Shown here one piece after another: positions 8,824-18,392 of a stretch of DNA of 64,000 nt. Origin of the DNA: JACCTU01 sp963788055 (GTDB taxonomy: Bacteria; Actinomycetota; Thermoleophilia; Gaiellales; Gaiellaceae); contig CAWBFA010000005.1 in NCBI GenBank assembly GCA_963788055.1, forward strand, positions 186,001-250,000. The letters are read 5' to 3'. Made by a program: the position numbers and the translations under genes. The first letter of the stretch is position 1. The number at the start of each line of letters is the position of its first letter. Below the pieces are notes generated by a model. It was not told the origin of the DNA. It worked only from the letters and a program-made list of their open reading frames with translations, and did no database searches.

Positions 8824-9464
8824 CGCGCGCGGAGGATCAGGTCGGCGAGCTCGAGCTCGAACGGGCTGTCGACATCGAGCGAGTCGCGGTCGTCCATCAG
8901 GAACGGGCGGCAGTCCCCGCCGTAGAGGTCGTCGCCGAGGCGGTCGGCGCGAAGGGCGACGACTGCTGGTCCGTTGCGCGCGTAGACACGGTTCTTCGCA
9001 TGCCGGTCCCGGGCCGGGCCCAGCGGCACGACGCGGGCCCCCTCGAGCTCCATCAGGCTGCCGGGCCGGTAGCGGTGCGGCACTTCGACGACGCTCACGA
9101 CGGCGTCGGCGCCGCTCACCTCGAGCAGCGCGACTGCTGCGTCGATGTGCTCCGCTCGGCGAAGCGGCGACGTCGGCTGTAGCAGGACGACCACCTCCGG
9201 CGCGAGCTGCTCGACCGCGTGGCGGACGACGTCGAGCATCGGCGTGTCGTCAGCGGCGAGCTCCCGCGGGCGGCGAAGCACGTCGACACCGGCGGCACCC
9301 GCGATCTCGTCGTCGTCGGTCGAGACGACGACCTGCGTGAGCGTGCGCGCTTCCTGCGCGGCGGCGACGGTCCAGGCGAGGAGCGGGCGGCCCGCGACAA
9401 GGGCGAGGTTCTTGCGTGAGATCCCCTTCGAGCCGCCACGGGCCGGGATGAGACCCAGGATCAT
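8820..9464 (-). CDS. neuA: CMP-nonulosonate (acylneuraminate) cytidylyltransferase
   Basis: A 214-residue enzyme starting MILGLIPARGGSKGISRKN, the CTP-binding signature of CMP-sugar synthetases, followed by VSTDDDEIA and LLQPTSPLR, which contact cytidine and sugar. It activates a nonulosonic acid such as N-acetylneuraminate or legionaminate with CTP to give the CMP sugar. The C-terminus ends in a DVDSPFELELAD segment typical of the family. The ATG shares one base with the neuC stop (TGATG), and its own stop overlaps the fkbM-like start. The order neuB-neuC-neuA matches known nonulosonate operons. Which nonulosonate is made cannot be read from this gene. Confidence 0.88.
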   Translation of the reverse strand: MILGLIPARGGSKGISRKNLALVAGRPLLAWTVAAAQEARTLTQVVVSTDDDEIAGAAGVDVLRRPRELAADDTPMLDVVRHAVEQLAPEVVVLLQPTSPLRRAEHIDAAVALLEVSGADAVVSVVEVPHRYRPGSLMELEGARVVPLGPARDRHAKNRVYARNGPAVVALRADRLGDDLYGGDCRPFLMDDRDSLDVDSPFELELADLILRAR

Positions 9465-10612
9465 CAGTACGTCATGCGCTTGTGGATCGAGAGCGGCGCC
9501 GACGCGAGCACGTCCGCGATCCGCTCGCCCGCCTGCCCGTCGCCGTAGATCGGCTCGTGCGCATACGGCCCGTGCTCGATCTGGCTGCGGATCGCCTCGG
9601 CGATCGCGGCCGCTTCGTAGCCGACGTCGACGACGTTCGAGCCTCGCTGGCGGCCCTCCTGCCGGAGTCCGACGTTCACTGCGGGCGTGCCGATGAAGGA
9701 CCCTTCGCGGATCGCAGAGCTCGAGTTGCCGACGAGGCAGACCGTGCGCTTCATCAGGCGAATGTAATCCGCAGTCGGGAGGTTCTTGAAGAAGTGCAGG
9801 CGCGAGTCGTCCTCGTGCTCGCGGAACTTGCGGATCCCGGCCGCGACCTGCTCGGAGCCCGCATCCGCGTTCGGCCAGAGCACGATCGCCGGAAGCTCGA
9901 CCTCCTGAACTGCCTTCAACGTCTCGGTGACCTGCCGCTCGCCGTCGCCGTACTCGGTCGTGACCGAGTGCTGCGAGAGGAGCACGAACGGCTCGTCGAG
10001 GTTGAACGTCCCGCCGACGCCGTCGTTGAAGATCTCGCTCAGATCGTCGCCGTCCTGCGCGAGGACCTCCGCGACCAGGTCCATGCGCGGACAGCCGACG
10101 ACGTGCACCGCGCCCGGTTCCTCTCCCATGCGCACGATCCGGTCGGCCGCCTCTGTGCACGCCGGGAAGTGGATGTGCGCGAACTTGGTCACCGCGTGGC
10201 GGATCGACTCGTCGATGTTCCCCGACACCTCGCCGCCCATCGTGTGCGCGAGCGGGATGTTCATGTACGTCGCGGCAAGCGCGGTCGACATCGTCTCGAA
10301 GCGGTCTCCGACGGTGATCACGACGTCGGGCAGGAGCCGCTCGAACGCCGTCGGGAGCTCCAGCAGCCCGAGCCCCGTGGACTTCGCCATCGTGCTCGGC
10401 GTCTCGCCCTCGATCAGCATGAACACCTTCTCGTCGGGCTCGAACCCGTCACCTTCGATCAGTTCGAGGACGCTCCCGTACCGGTCGAGGAGCGCACTCG
10501 CGCCGACGACGAGCTGGAGGTCGAGCTCGGGATGCGCCTCGATCGCCCGCATCGCGGACTTGATGCTCGAGTAGTTCGCACGCGACCCGACGACGATGCA
10601 GACGCGCCTCAC
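9464..10612 (-). CDS. neuC: UDP-N-acetylglucosamine 2-epimerase, hydrolysing
   Basis: A 382-residue GT-B-fold enzyme. It begins RRVCIVVGSRANYSSIKS, has VITVGDRFETMSTALAA and AHTMGGEVSGNIDESIRHAVTK (NeuC/WecB-type segments), and LVGNSSSAIREGSFIGTPAVNVG in the nucleotide-binding domain. It converts UDP-GlcNAc (or a related UDP sugar) to the free 2-epimer, ManNAc, with release of UDP. That product is the substrate of NeuB encoded upstream. The start is a GTG overlapping the neuB stop (GTGA). If the pathway were legionaminic acid the substrate would be a 2,4-diacetamido sugar instead; the partner enzymes for that route are not in this window. Confidence 0.87.
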   Translation of the reverse strand: MRRVCIVVGSRANYSSIKSAMRAIEAHPELDLQLVVGASALLDRYGSVLELIEGDGFEPDEKVFMLIEGETPSTMAKSTGLGLLELPTAFERLLPDVVITVGDRFETMSTALAATYMNIPLAHTMGGEVSGNIDESIRHAVTKFAHIHFPACTEAADRIVRMGEEPGAVHVVGCPRMDLVAEVLAQDGDDLSEIFNDGVGGTFNLDEPFVLLSQHSVTTEYGDGERQVTETLKAVQEVELPAIVLWPNADAGSEQVAAGIRKFREHEDDSRLHFFKNLPTADYIRLMKRTVCLVGNSSSAIREGSFIGTPAVNVGLRQEGRQRGSNVVDVGYEAAAIAEAIRSQIEHGPYAHEPIYGDGQAGERIADVLASAPLSIHKRMTY

Positions 10613-11592
10613 GCCAGGACGTCCTCGGTGATCACCGAGTCGGCGGGGATGTCCACCTTCGCCTTGCGGCCGATCACCTCGGGGAGCATCCGCGCAGGAA
10701 TCCCGGTGCCGGGCTTCTTGGCGGCGAGCATCTCGCGTGAGATCTCAGCGCCGGCGGGGATCTCGCGCGTCGACACGACCGACTTCTCGAAGACGCGCTT
10801 CATCTCGCTCAGGCCGTCGAGGTCGTCCTTGTCGACCGGATTGTCGAGCATCGCCTCGATCGAGCGGATTCCCTCGACGAGGTCTTCGAGGCCGTCCGGC
10901 TCGAGCGCGAGCGCCGCGTCGGGACCGTACTGCTCGTTCGAGAGTGCGAAGTGCTTCTCGACCACGACCGCGCCGAGGGCGACGGCGGCAAAAGCGGCGT
11001 AGTTGCCGAGCGAGTGGTCCGAGAGGCCGACCGGCCGTCCGTAGCGCTCGCGCAGCTCTGCGAGCACGTTCAGGCCGACGTGCTCCGGTGACGTCGGGTA
11101 CTCCGACGTGCACTGGAGCACGGTGACGTCATTGCCCGCCGCCTCCACCGCCGCGTCCAGCTCTGCCCACGTCGACATCCCCGAAGTGAGCAGCACCGGC
11201 TTGCCGGTCGCCGCGACGCGGCGCACGAGCTCGAGGTTCGTCACCTCACCCGAGCCGATCTTGTAACGCCCGACGCCGAGCCGCTCCAGACGATCGACAG
11301 CCTCGACCGAGAAAACGGAGCACACGAAGTCGATGCCCGCGCGCTCGCACGACGTCTTCAAGGTCGCCCATTGTTCGTCGGTGAACGCGGTTCGCTCGAA
11401 GTACTCCCAGCGCGACTCCCTGTCGAAGTACGGAGGCGAGGGCGCGTCGCGCGTCGTCTCGGCCCGCGCGTCGTGCAGCTGGTACTTGACGGCGTCGGCG
11501 CCGCACTCGGCGGCGACTTCGGCCATCCGGATCGCGTTGCCGAGGCTGCCGTCGTGGTTCATCCCCGCCTCGGCGATCACGAGGACTCCCAT
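10609..11592 (-). CDS. neuB: N-acetylneuraminate-type nonulosonate synthase
   Basis: A 327-residue enzyme. The TIM-barrel part contains IAEAGMNHDGSLGNA, ADAVKYQLHDA, KIGSGEVTN, LLTSGMSTWAE and LSDHSLG, all NeuB landmarks. From about residue 268 an antifreeze-like SAF domain follows (STREIPAGAEISREML, then RMLPEVIG). It condenses a hexosamine such as ManNAc with phosphoenolpyruvate to a nonulosonic acid. The ATG at 11592 is chosen because a TAGCAT hexamer is eight bases upstream. It is the first gene of a tightly coupled neuB-neuC-neuA-fkbM operon, divergent from the methyltransferase gene at 11617 with only 24 bases between. Confidence 0.9.
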   Translation of the reverse strand: MGVLVIAEAGMNHDGSLGNAIRMAEVAAECGADAVKYQLHDARAETTRDAPSPPYFDRESRWEYFERTAFTDEQWATLKTSCERAGIDFVCSVFSVEAVDRLERLGVGRYKIGSGEVTNLELVRRVAATGKPVLLTSGMSTWAELDAAVEAAGNDVTVLQCTSEYPTSPEHVGLNVLAELRERYGRPVGLSDHSLGNYAAFAAVALGAVVVEKHFALSNEQYGPDAALALEPDGLEDLVEGIRSIEAMLDNPVDKDDLDGLSEMKRVFEKSVVSTREIPAGAEISREMLAAKKPGTGIPARMLPEVIGRKAKVDIPADSVITEDVLA

Positions 11593-11600
11593 GGCGAGCG

Positions 11601-11606
11601 ATGCTA
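11601..11606 (-). promoter_or_regulatory. Putative -10 element (TAGCAT) for the neuB operon
   Basis: Minus-strand TAGCAT ends eight bases before the neuB ATG. It overlaps the divergent plus-strand hexamer at 11605-11610 by two bases. Confidence 0.45.
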
Positions 11607-11610
11607 GCTT
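11605..11610 (+). promoter_or_regulatory. Putative -10 element (TAGCTT) for the methyltransferase gene
   Basis: TAGCTT ends six bases before the GTG at 11617. It shares bases with the divergent neuB hexamer, so the two promoters could not easily be occupied at once. Confidence 0.45.
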
Positions 11611-11616
11611 CGCGCT

Positions 11617-12537
11617 GTGAAGGATTACGTGAGGGACTACTTCGACAGGCACGCGGAGGCCTGGGTCGAGCAGGCGTACGTCGGCGACGAGCTCCCGCAG
11701 AAGTTCCCCGTCGGCCCCGAGCGCGTGCGGGTCGCGCTCGAGTCGGTGGCCCCCTCGGTCCCGGACGGAGGCGCCCTCGTCGACCTCGGTTGCGGCGGCG
11801 GGCAGCTGCTCCTCCATGCGGCGCAGCTCGGGTGGCGGGCCGTGGGGGTCGACCAGGCGCCGGGCATGATCGAGGAGTCGCAGCGCCTGACCGAGGGTCT
11901 CGGCGTCGAGCTCGTGGAAACGCCGTACGACGCGAACGGTCTCGTAGACGCCTCGTTCGAAGCGGTCACCGCGATCGGCCTGATCGAGTACCTCCCCGAC
12001 GACGACGGGCTCCTGCTCGAGGTCACGCGGCTGCTGAAGCCGGGCGGCCGATTCGCCGTCTCGTGCCGAAACCGGCTCTACAACCTCGCCAGCGCGAACG
12101 CGTACACCGAACGCGAGCTGCAGGGCGGCGACGCGGACGAGCTCCTGACGGAGCTGCGGTCCGCCGTCGGCTCGACGAGCGGCAATGATCTCCGGGCGCT
12201 CGCCCGCGAACTCGCCGCCGCCGCGGACGACCTCGAACGCGCCGCCGACCTCGACGGCGAGGGCGCCGAGGTCGACCTGCTCGACCATCCCACGACGTTC
12301 GCCGAAGAGCGGCGCCAGCACACGCCGGCCCGGCTGCGGGCGCGCGCGGAGGCCGCTGGGCTCTCGGAGGTCGCGGTGCACCCGGTCCACCCGCATCCGT
12401 TCCCCGCGGGGACGGAACCGCTTGCGCCGCGCGTCTACAACCGCGTCGCGCTCGCGTGGCAGCGCGCACTCGAAGGGCGCCCGCTCGGGCTCGCGTTCTG
12501 CAGTGCGTTCGTCTCGACGTTCGAGAAGCCCGCGTAG
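11617..12537 (+). CDS. Class I SAM-dependent methyltransferase
   Basis: A 306-residue protein from a GTG start. The SAM motif is LVDLGCGGGQLL near residues 50-60; AVGVDQAPGMI carries the acidic residue binding the ribose, and RLLKPGGRFAVSCRN is the post-motif strand. About 100 extra residues follow the core (170-270), partly rich in Asp, Glu and Ala, and may bind the acceptor. The substrate is unknown; O- or N-methylation of a sugar is likely from context. It is coupled to the deacetylase gene downstream, whose GTG shares one base with this stop (TAGTG). Confidence 0.75.
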   Translation: MKDYVRDYFDRHAEAWVEQAYVGDELPQKFPVGPERVRVALESVAPSVPDGGALVDLGCGGGQLLLHAAQLGWRAVGVDQAPGMIEESQRLTEGLGVELVETPYDANGLVDASFEAVTAIGLIEYLPDDDGLLLEVTRLLKPGGRFAVSCRNRLYNLASANAYTERELQGGDADELLTELRSAVGSTSGNDLRALARELAAAADDLERAADLDGEGAEVDLLDHPTTFAEERRQHTPARLRARAEAAGLSEVAVHPVHPHPFPAGTEPLAPRVYNRVALAWQRALEGRPLGLAFCSAFVSTFEKPA

Positions 12538-13447
12538 TGCCGCTGACGATCGTGATGTACCACTACGTCCGGGACACGGGCGCGGTGCCTGCGCGGACCC
12601 CGGCAGAGCTCGAGCGCGAGCTCGACCATGTCGCGGAGCGCTACACGACCGTTCGCCTGCGTGACCTCGGCGGCGGAGACTGGCGGGACGACGCCTGTCT
12701 GCTGACCTTCGACGACGGGCTCGTCGAGCACCTGGCGACCGTCGCGCCCGCGCTCGAGCGCCGCGGGCTCACGGGCGTGTTCTGCCCGCCCGGCCGCGCC
12801 GTCGTTGAGCGAAAGCCGCTCGACGTCCAGAAGACGCAGTTTCTGCTGGCCGCGTCGAACGACCACGAAGCGCTCGGCGAGCGGATCCTCGAGCACGTCG
12901 AGGACGCAACCAGCTTTCGGGGAGAGAACACGCCCCCGCATCGCTTCGACCCGCCGGCCACGGTGTTCGTCAAGCGCGCGCTGCAGGACGGATTGCCGGA
13001 GCCGACGCGGAGCGAAGTGCTCGACGAGCTCTTCGCCGAGATCGTCGGCGTCGACGAGCGCTCGTTCGCCGACGAGCTGTACCTGACGGCGGACGATTGC
13101 CGCGAGCTGGTCGCGCGCGGTCACGAGGTCGTCGGTCACGGCTGGGAGCACAAGCGTCTCGGCCTGCTCGACGAGGCCGAGCAGCGGCGCGAGCTCGAGC
13201 GGACGCGCGAGTTCGTGGCAGGACGTCGGCGGCTCATGGGCGCTCTGCTATCCGTACGGCAGCCGCAACGCGACGACGCTTCGCCTCCTCGGCGAGCTCG
13301 GTTGCCGGATCGGCCTGACTACCGACGCGCGTCGAGCGACTCCGCCTGGACCCGCTGCTCGAGCTGCCGCGCATCGACACGAACGATCTCCAACGCGAGG
13401 CGGTCGAGCAGAGACCGTCACGCGGCAAGCTCTACGGTCGGTCGTAG
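12537..13447 (+). CDS. Polysaccharide deacetylase family protein, two frameshifts
   Basis: The GTG at 12537 gives VPLTIVMYHYVRDTG; LLTFDDG is the NodB metal-binding Asp pair, and GHGWEH supplies the His pair. The frame then changes twice: at about 13221-13230 (into SWALCYPYGSRNATTLRLL) and at 13325-13331 (into VERLRLDPLLELPRIDTND), ending at TAG 13445-13447. Removing one base at each site gives a clean 302-residue protein, so both look like single-base insertions. The family removes acetyl groups from amino sugars or acts on related glycan substrates. It is either a functional gene with sequence errors or a recent pseudogene. The end overlaps the convergent disrupted gene by 30 bases. Confidence 0.6.
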
Positions 13448-14910
13448 GCGGGCAGCGACCAGCGCCGTCGCGCCGGCGAGCACGGCGGCCACGAGCGCGT
13501 ACGTGAGCGCTCGGCGGCACGCCGTTCGGGTTGTCTGCGGCGATCGCGGCCAGAATCCACGCAGCGAGCGCGAGCGACCGCGAGCGCGAGGTCGAGCGGA
13601 TCGGCGCGGAGCTGCGGGAGCAGCCGGACGGTGCTCGCCGCGGCGACTGCGACGGCGGCGAAGAATGGGACGATCGTGTACCACCCGGTCACGCCGACGA
13701 CGCTCGCGGCCGTCTGGACGAAGATCCGGTCGGTGGCGCGGTCGAGCCACCGACCGTCGTAGGCGGCGAGCGGCCCCGTCGCCGTGAGCAGCGCCATCTG
13801 GAAGATCGAGACCGCCCCGAGCGCGAGCGTGGTTCGGGGGAACGCGCGCAGCGCCGGCGCGAGGCCGAGCGCGGCGAACGGGAGCAGAGCGACCAGGTAG
13901 CGCGGCGGACCGAGCCCGCCGAACGCGGACGACGTTTTCAGACCGGCGGGGTAGAGCGTGAAGACCACGCAGACCGCGAGGGCGACCGCGGCGTCGGCGC
14001 GCCGCTCGCGCCAGAGCCCGAGGAGCCCAACGACGCCGCACGCCACGACCGGGCAGAGGACGAGCAGCCCCATCGAGGAGAAGAGCAGCGCCCAGACGTC
14101 GTCCAGCCGCGGCATCCCGACTCCCTCGCTCGACCCGCCGGTACGCGAAGTAGTCCTGGTTCGCGACGTGGAAGGGGTCGCGGAACGCCCAGAGGTTGAA
14201 GAGGAAGAGCGGCGCGGCGCCGAGCAGGGCGCCGAACCCGAACGCGCCCACACGAGCGTAGGGCCGCGGCCGCGCCAGGGCGTACGCGCCGAGCAGGACG
14301 ACGAGCAGGGCCATCGGATACTCGATGGTGAGCGCGAGCCCGGCGAGCGCTCCGGCCGCGACGATCCGCCCGAGGGCGAGCGCGCGCCCGCGTTCGCCCT
14401 GGAGAAGCACGAATGCCGCGAACCCGGCACAGGCGGACGGGACGTGGGAGAAGAACAGCGTCGAGAAGGGCAGCAGAAGCGTCCCGAGCGCGGCGAGCCC
14501 GGCCGCCGGTGGGCCGTAGCCGGAGTCGGACCCGGTCCGCGGCGAGCCCGATCAGCACGACGAGCACGAGGTAGGGCAGGACGATCGACCAGAGGTGGAG
14601 CGCCCACACGACACGGGTCGTGTCGCCGGACGTCCGCATGCCGACCGCGCTCACGACCGCGTACGCCGGCACGGTGAGCAGGGCAAGGCCCGGGCGGCTT
14701 CGCAGCGTAGATGTGCCCGCCGACCCGGCCGATGTCGCCGGTCGAGAGGTCGCCGAGGTCACCGATCGTGTCATCGACCGACGGCGAGCCCTGCGCCAGC
14801 GCTCGCGTGAGCGCGTAGTGCGCGTTCTGGTTCTAGCCGTTGACCTGCATCGGATACGCGGCGGCGAACGCAACCGCGACGAGGCCGACCAGCACGGCCT
14901 GCCGCGTCAC
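13418..14910 (-). pseudogene. GT-C-like membrane protein gene with one stop and five frame breaks
   Basis: Pieces of one hydrophobic protein appear in successive frames. Starting at GTG 14910 (GTGA overlap with the gene upstream) the order is: AFAAAYPMQVNG, an in-frame TAG at 14833-14835, NQNAHYALTRALAQG, GLALLTVPAYAVVSA, GYGPPAAGLAALGTLLL, GVGMPRLDDVWALLFSS, AWILAAIAADNPNG and ALTYALVAAVLAG. The breaks fall near 14690, 14525, 14140, 13590 and 13520. Every break is consistent with one extra base, and removing five bases leaves an exact multiple of three (about 495 codons). Relatives I recall have Trp where the TAG lies, so a TGG to TAG change is likely. The protein resembles sugar-transferring GT-C membrane enzymes. 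It is either a decaying gene or a badly resolved stretch of assembly. Confidence 0.55.
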
Positions 14911-16572
14911 AGCGTCTCCTGCTCGAGGTAGTCGAGCGCGCGGGAGCGGACCGCCCACTCGCCGAACCGCCGCAGGTCGTCGGCGCGATCGAGCTCCTGG
15001 GCCGAGTCCAGCGAGACGTCGATCGTCGCCTCGAACGGCGAGTCGGCGATCTCCTCGACCGGCAGGTAGACGGAGCCGAAGCTCGTGAAGCGGGTCTGCC
15101 GCAGGCGGAAGAGCCCGTATGCGTGCTTGCGGGCGCGGACGACTTCGTCGCTCGTCAGCCGCGGAGTCGTCTCGATCGTCCGCAGCCGTTCGAGATACTC
15201 GTCCGCGGACGCCGAGTCGATCGTGAAGCCGCGGCCCGAGTAGAAGCCGGTGCCCGCTGTGAGGACCGGCACGCCGAAGCAAGGGAGCTCGAAGCCGATC
15301 GATCCGCGGATCGTCACGCCGAAGTCGGTGACTGCGAACAGCGACCAAGTAGAGATGTCGCTGTCCGGCTGCAGGACGCGGACATGCGGGGGAAGCTCGC
15401 CGATCTGCTCGCGGATCGCACGCGTCTCGTCGAGCTCGCCTTCGAAGCCGTCCCGGCGCAGCTTCCAGACGTTCGCCGGGTGCAGCTTGACGATCCAGTT
15501 GACGCGGTCGTTCTCGCAGGCCGCCCGCACCGTCTCGACGAACCACTGCTCCTGATCGGGGAAGAGGTCGCGGCCGTAGAACATGTTCGCGTCCCAGAGC
15601 ACGTGCGAGAAGACGACGGCCGTCTTCCGCTCCGGGTCGAGGTCGAGCCTCGCCGCGAGCTCTCCACGCGTCGCGGGGCGCGTCCCGCCCTGGTTGAACC
15701 GTGCAAGGAACGTCGTCCCGTCGTAGCGGTGCTCGAACTCGCGCTCGAGCTCGCGGTCGTGGTTCGGCGTCCACGTCATCGCCTCCACGCTCGGCCACGA
15801 CTCGTCGGAGAGCGAGCGCGGATGCAGACCTTTCGTCGCGGCCGTATAGCGCTTGAACACGAGCGAGTCGTCCTCGAACCCGCTGACGAACTGGATCACG
15901 TTCAGACCGCGCTCGAGCGCGAGGTCCGAGAGCGGCCCCTCGGCTGCGTAGTTCCGTTCGTTGAAGACGACGGACTCCGGTTGCAGCTCGTCGAGCAGTC
16001 GCTCCGAAGCGATCGTCGTCCGGATCGCGAGCGTGAGGAAGTCGAGCAGCAGCACTCTCGTCTCGGGGCGACGGGGATCGACCGCCCCGTCGTGCAGGTG
16101 CCGCGACACCGTCGACAGCGCCTGGCGGCCGACGCTGACACCGCGGAACGTCGCGGCCTTGAGCTCCGTCGCGTCGTCCACGCCCGCCAGGATCTCTCCT
16201 GCCGCGCGTCGAGCGTCCGCGTCGGTCTCCGAGTCGACGAAGTCCGCGAGGCTGAGGAAGCGCTTCACGCCGAACACCTCGAGGTAGCGCCGGGGCAGGT
16301 CCGAGTCCGGCAGGAACTGCGGCGACGGGGTCCACCCCCTGGAGCTGGAACGCTTTGGCCAGCATGCCCTCGAGCTTCAGCTGGAAGGGTGAGTACGTGA
16401 GGCTGGCGAGCAGCACCGTCCCCCTTCCCGGCGGCGGCACGTGGGAGAGCACGTCGCCGTAGCGCCGGCGGAACGACCGCAGGTCGCGCTCGAGGATCGT
16501 GCGCGTGCGCCACGCGCGAAGCCGCGGCCGGCTGATGACACGAGCCATGCGGGCGAACACTGTCGCAGACAC
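14907..16572 (-). CDS. Capsule polysaccharide synthesis protein, KpsC/KpsS-like, one frameshift
   Basis: The C-terminal 456 residues read cleanly and show segments of the Capsule_synth family: FNERNYAAEG, VVFSHVLWDANMFYGRD, WIVKLHPANVWK and FGVTIRGSIGFELPCFGVPVL. The first 80 residues (LASLTYSPFQLKLEGMLAKA) lie in the next frame; the break falls in a run of five C at 16335-16339. With four C the join reads QGWTPSPQFLPDS and the protein is 554 residues. KpsC and KpsS are transferases that use CMP-activated Kdo, so a role with a CMP sugar is possible. Candidate starts are GTG 16572, GTG 16560 and ATG 16548; the first is used here with low certainty. Confidence 0.65.
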
Positions 16573-16614
16573 GGGAGGACGCCCGGCGCCCTCTACCATC
16601 CGGCGCCGGAGCCC

Positions 16615-18392
16615 GTGCTCGGACTGACGCTCGCAATCGTGGCGCACGCCGCCCTCGGCGTCGCGCTGGCAGGAGGAATCTGGGCCCTGGGCCTGGCGTC
16701 CTGCCGCGCGAGCGTGCGCTCTTCGCGTACCCCCTTGGCCTGCTCGCAGCGGTGGCCGCGGCCACGCTCGCGTTGATCAGCTTCTGGCTGCTGCCCGTGG
16801 CGCTGGTGTTCGTGTTTCCGCTCCTGGCGCGAGGGCTTTCGCGGCTTCCGCGCATTGCGCTGCGGGCGGCGCTCCCGGCGGGCGCGCTCGGGTACGTGCT
16901 CGGCCTCGTGAACCACGGCCCGACGGAGCACGTCGACTCGAGCGCGTACGGCGACATGCTCTTCTACGCGGCGAAGGTCGTCTCCGCCGAGCAGTCGATC
17001 TTCCCGTTCCGCGACCTCCTGGTCGCTGGTGAGCGGCACGTGTACATCGAGAGCGCCTGGATGTTCCTCGGCGGCGCATTCGCATCGGTCCCTGGAGTCG
17101 ATCCCATCCTCCTTCAGGCCGCGACCGCTCCGGCGTTCTTCCTGGCCGCACTCGCGATCGGTCTTGCGTTGCTCCGGACGCCGTCGACGGGGTCGGCGGC
17201 GCTCGTCGCGGTGCTGGCGGTCGCGGCGGTCGCCTACCCCACGTGGCTGACGGAGAGTCCCCCGGTCGCGCTCGCGGTGCCGCTGGCGTTCGCGCTGTAC
17301 GCGATCTGGCGCGACCCGCTGCCGCTGCCGCTGCTGCTCACGGTCGGCGCGGCAGTCGCCGGAGGCTTCTTCTTCACGAAGGTGCTCGGCCTCATTCCGC
17401 TGACGATCGTCGGCGCGGTCGCAATTGTCCGCGACCACCGCCGGCAGGCGCCCGTCCTCCTCTCCGCAGCGGGTGCCGCCGGAGTCGCGGTCGTCGCCCT
17501 GTTCGCCGCGGACTCTGCGTGGCTTGCCGGCGTGCTTGAGCCCAAGTTCCTGCCCGTGGACGCTGCCCGCGGGCTGCGCCGGCAGCTCGACGTGCGCGAC
17601 ACGCAGGGTGCGGCCACGAGCGTCCTGGTCGTCGGCCAGCTGCTCCTGGCGGCGGTGCTCGCGCGGCGGCGTGCATGGACGCTCCTCGCCGTGCTCGCAT
17701 CCGCGATCGCGGGGGGCTGGCTCGTGGGAGGCCACGGATTCGACGTGGTCCTCGGGATCTCGGTGTTGCTCGCGGCGTGCCTGCTCGTCGAGCGTGGCGT
17801 GACGGAGCCTTGGCTCGTCGGCGCCGCCGCCGTCGGGCTCGCTTCCGCGGCCTGGTTTCGCGACATCTCTGGTGTCGGCTCGACGCTGCTTCCGATCGCG
17901 CTCATCGTCGCAGGGGTGCTGCTCGCGCTCGTGCGGCGCCCACCCCTCGCGGCGGCCGCCGGCGTCGGCGCTCTGATCGCGATCGGGCTGCTCGTCTTTC
18001 CCGCGGACCGCGCAACGACGCTGACGTCAGCCGACCGCGCTGCGTGGGAGCACATGCGGGATGCCGTTCCTCCGGACGGCCTCGTCTTCACCAGCGAGAC
18101 GGGGCCCGTCGTGACCGGCGATCAGGGCTGGAACTACTACCCCGGCATCTGGGGTCGACAGATCTACCTCGCGGGTTGGTCGAACAGTCCACTGCTCGTT
18201 GACGACGACGAGCGCGCTCGCCGGCTCGAGCTCAACCGCCGCGTGCTCGCGGGGCTGCTCGACCCGCGCGAGCTTGAGTTCGACCGCGAGTACTCGTCCT
18301 TCTACGCGGTCGTCGACCGCAGCCGAACGGCGCCGCCGGGCTCGAGCCTGCTCTACCAAAACGAGGAGCTTGCGGTCTACGAGCTCCCGTAG
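16615..18392 (+). CDS. Large multi-pass membrane protein, probable GT-C-like, one frameshift
   Basis: GTG 16615 opens VLGLTLAIVAHAALGV. The frame breaks at about 16690-16702 and resumes as LPRERALFAYPLGLLAAVAAATLA; one missing base explains it and restores 592 residues. About twelve hydrophobic segments follow, then a soluble C-terminal region of about 120 residues with AAWEHMRDAVPPDGLVFTS and WNYYPGIWGRQIYLAGW. The loop EHVDSSAYGDMLFYAAK after the second or third segment carries acidic residues like those of GT-C enzymes. No specific family was recognised. It lies between glycosyltransferase genes, so glycan assembly outside the membrane is likely. The last 16 bases overlap the convergent GT4 gene. 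Confidence 0.6.

Noticed and set aside
8820..10160. Possible fusion protein of 446 residues ending in the cytidylyltransferase
   Set aside because: The first 230 residues are an Arg-rich off-frame reading of neuC; the real start MILGLIPARGG at 9464 touches the neuC stop.
16335..16339. Phase-variable C tract switching the capsule gene
   Set aside because: The tract is only five bases, and breaks of the same type occur at many non-repeat sites, so sequence error is more likely.
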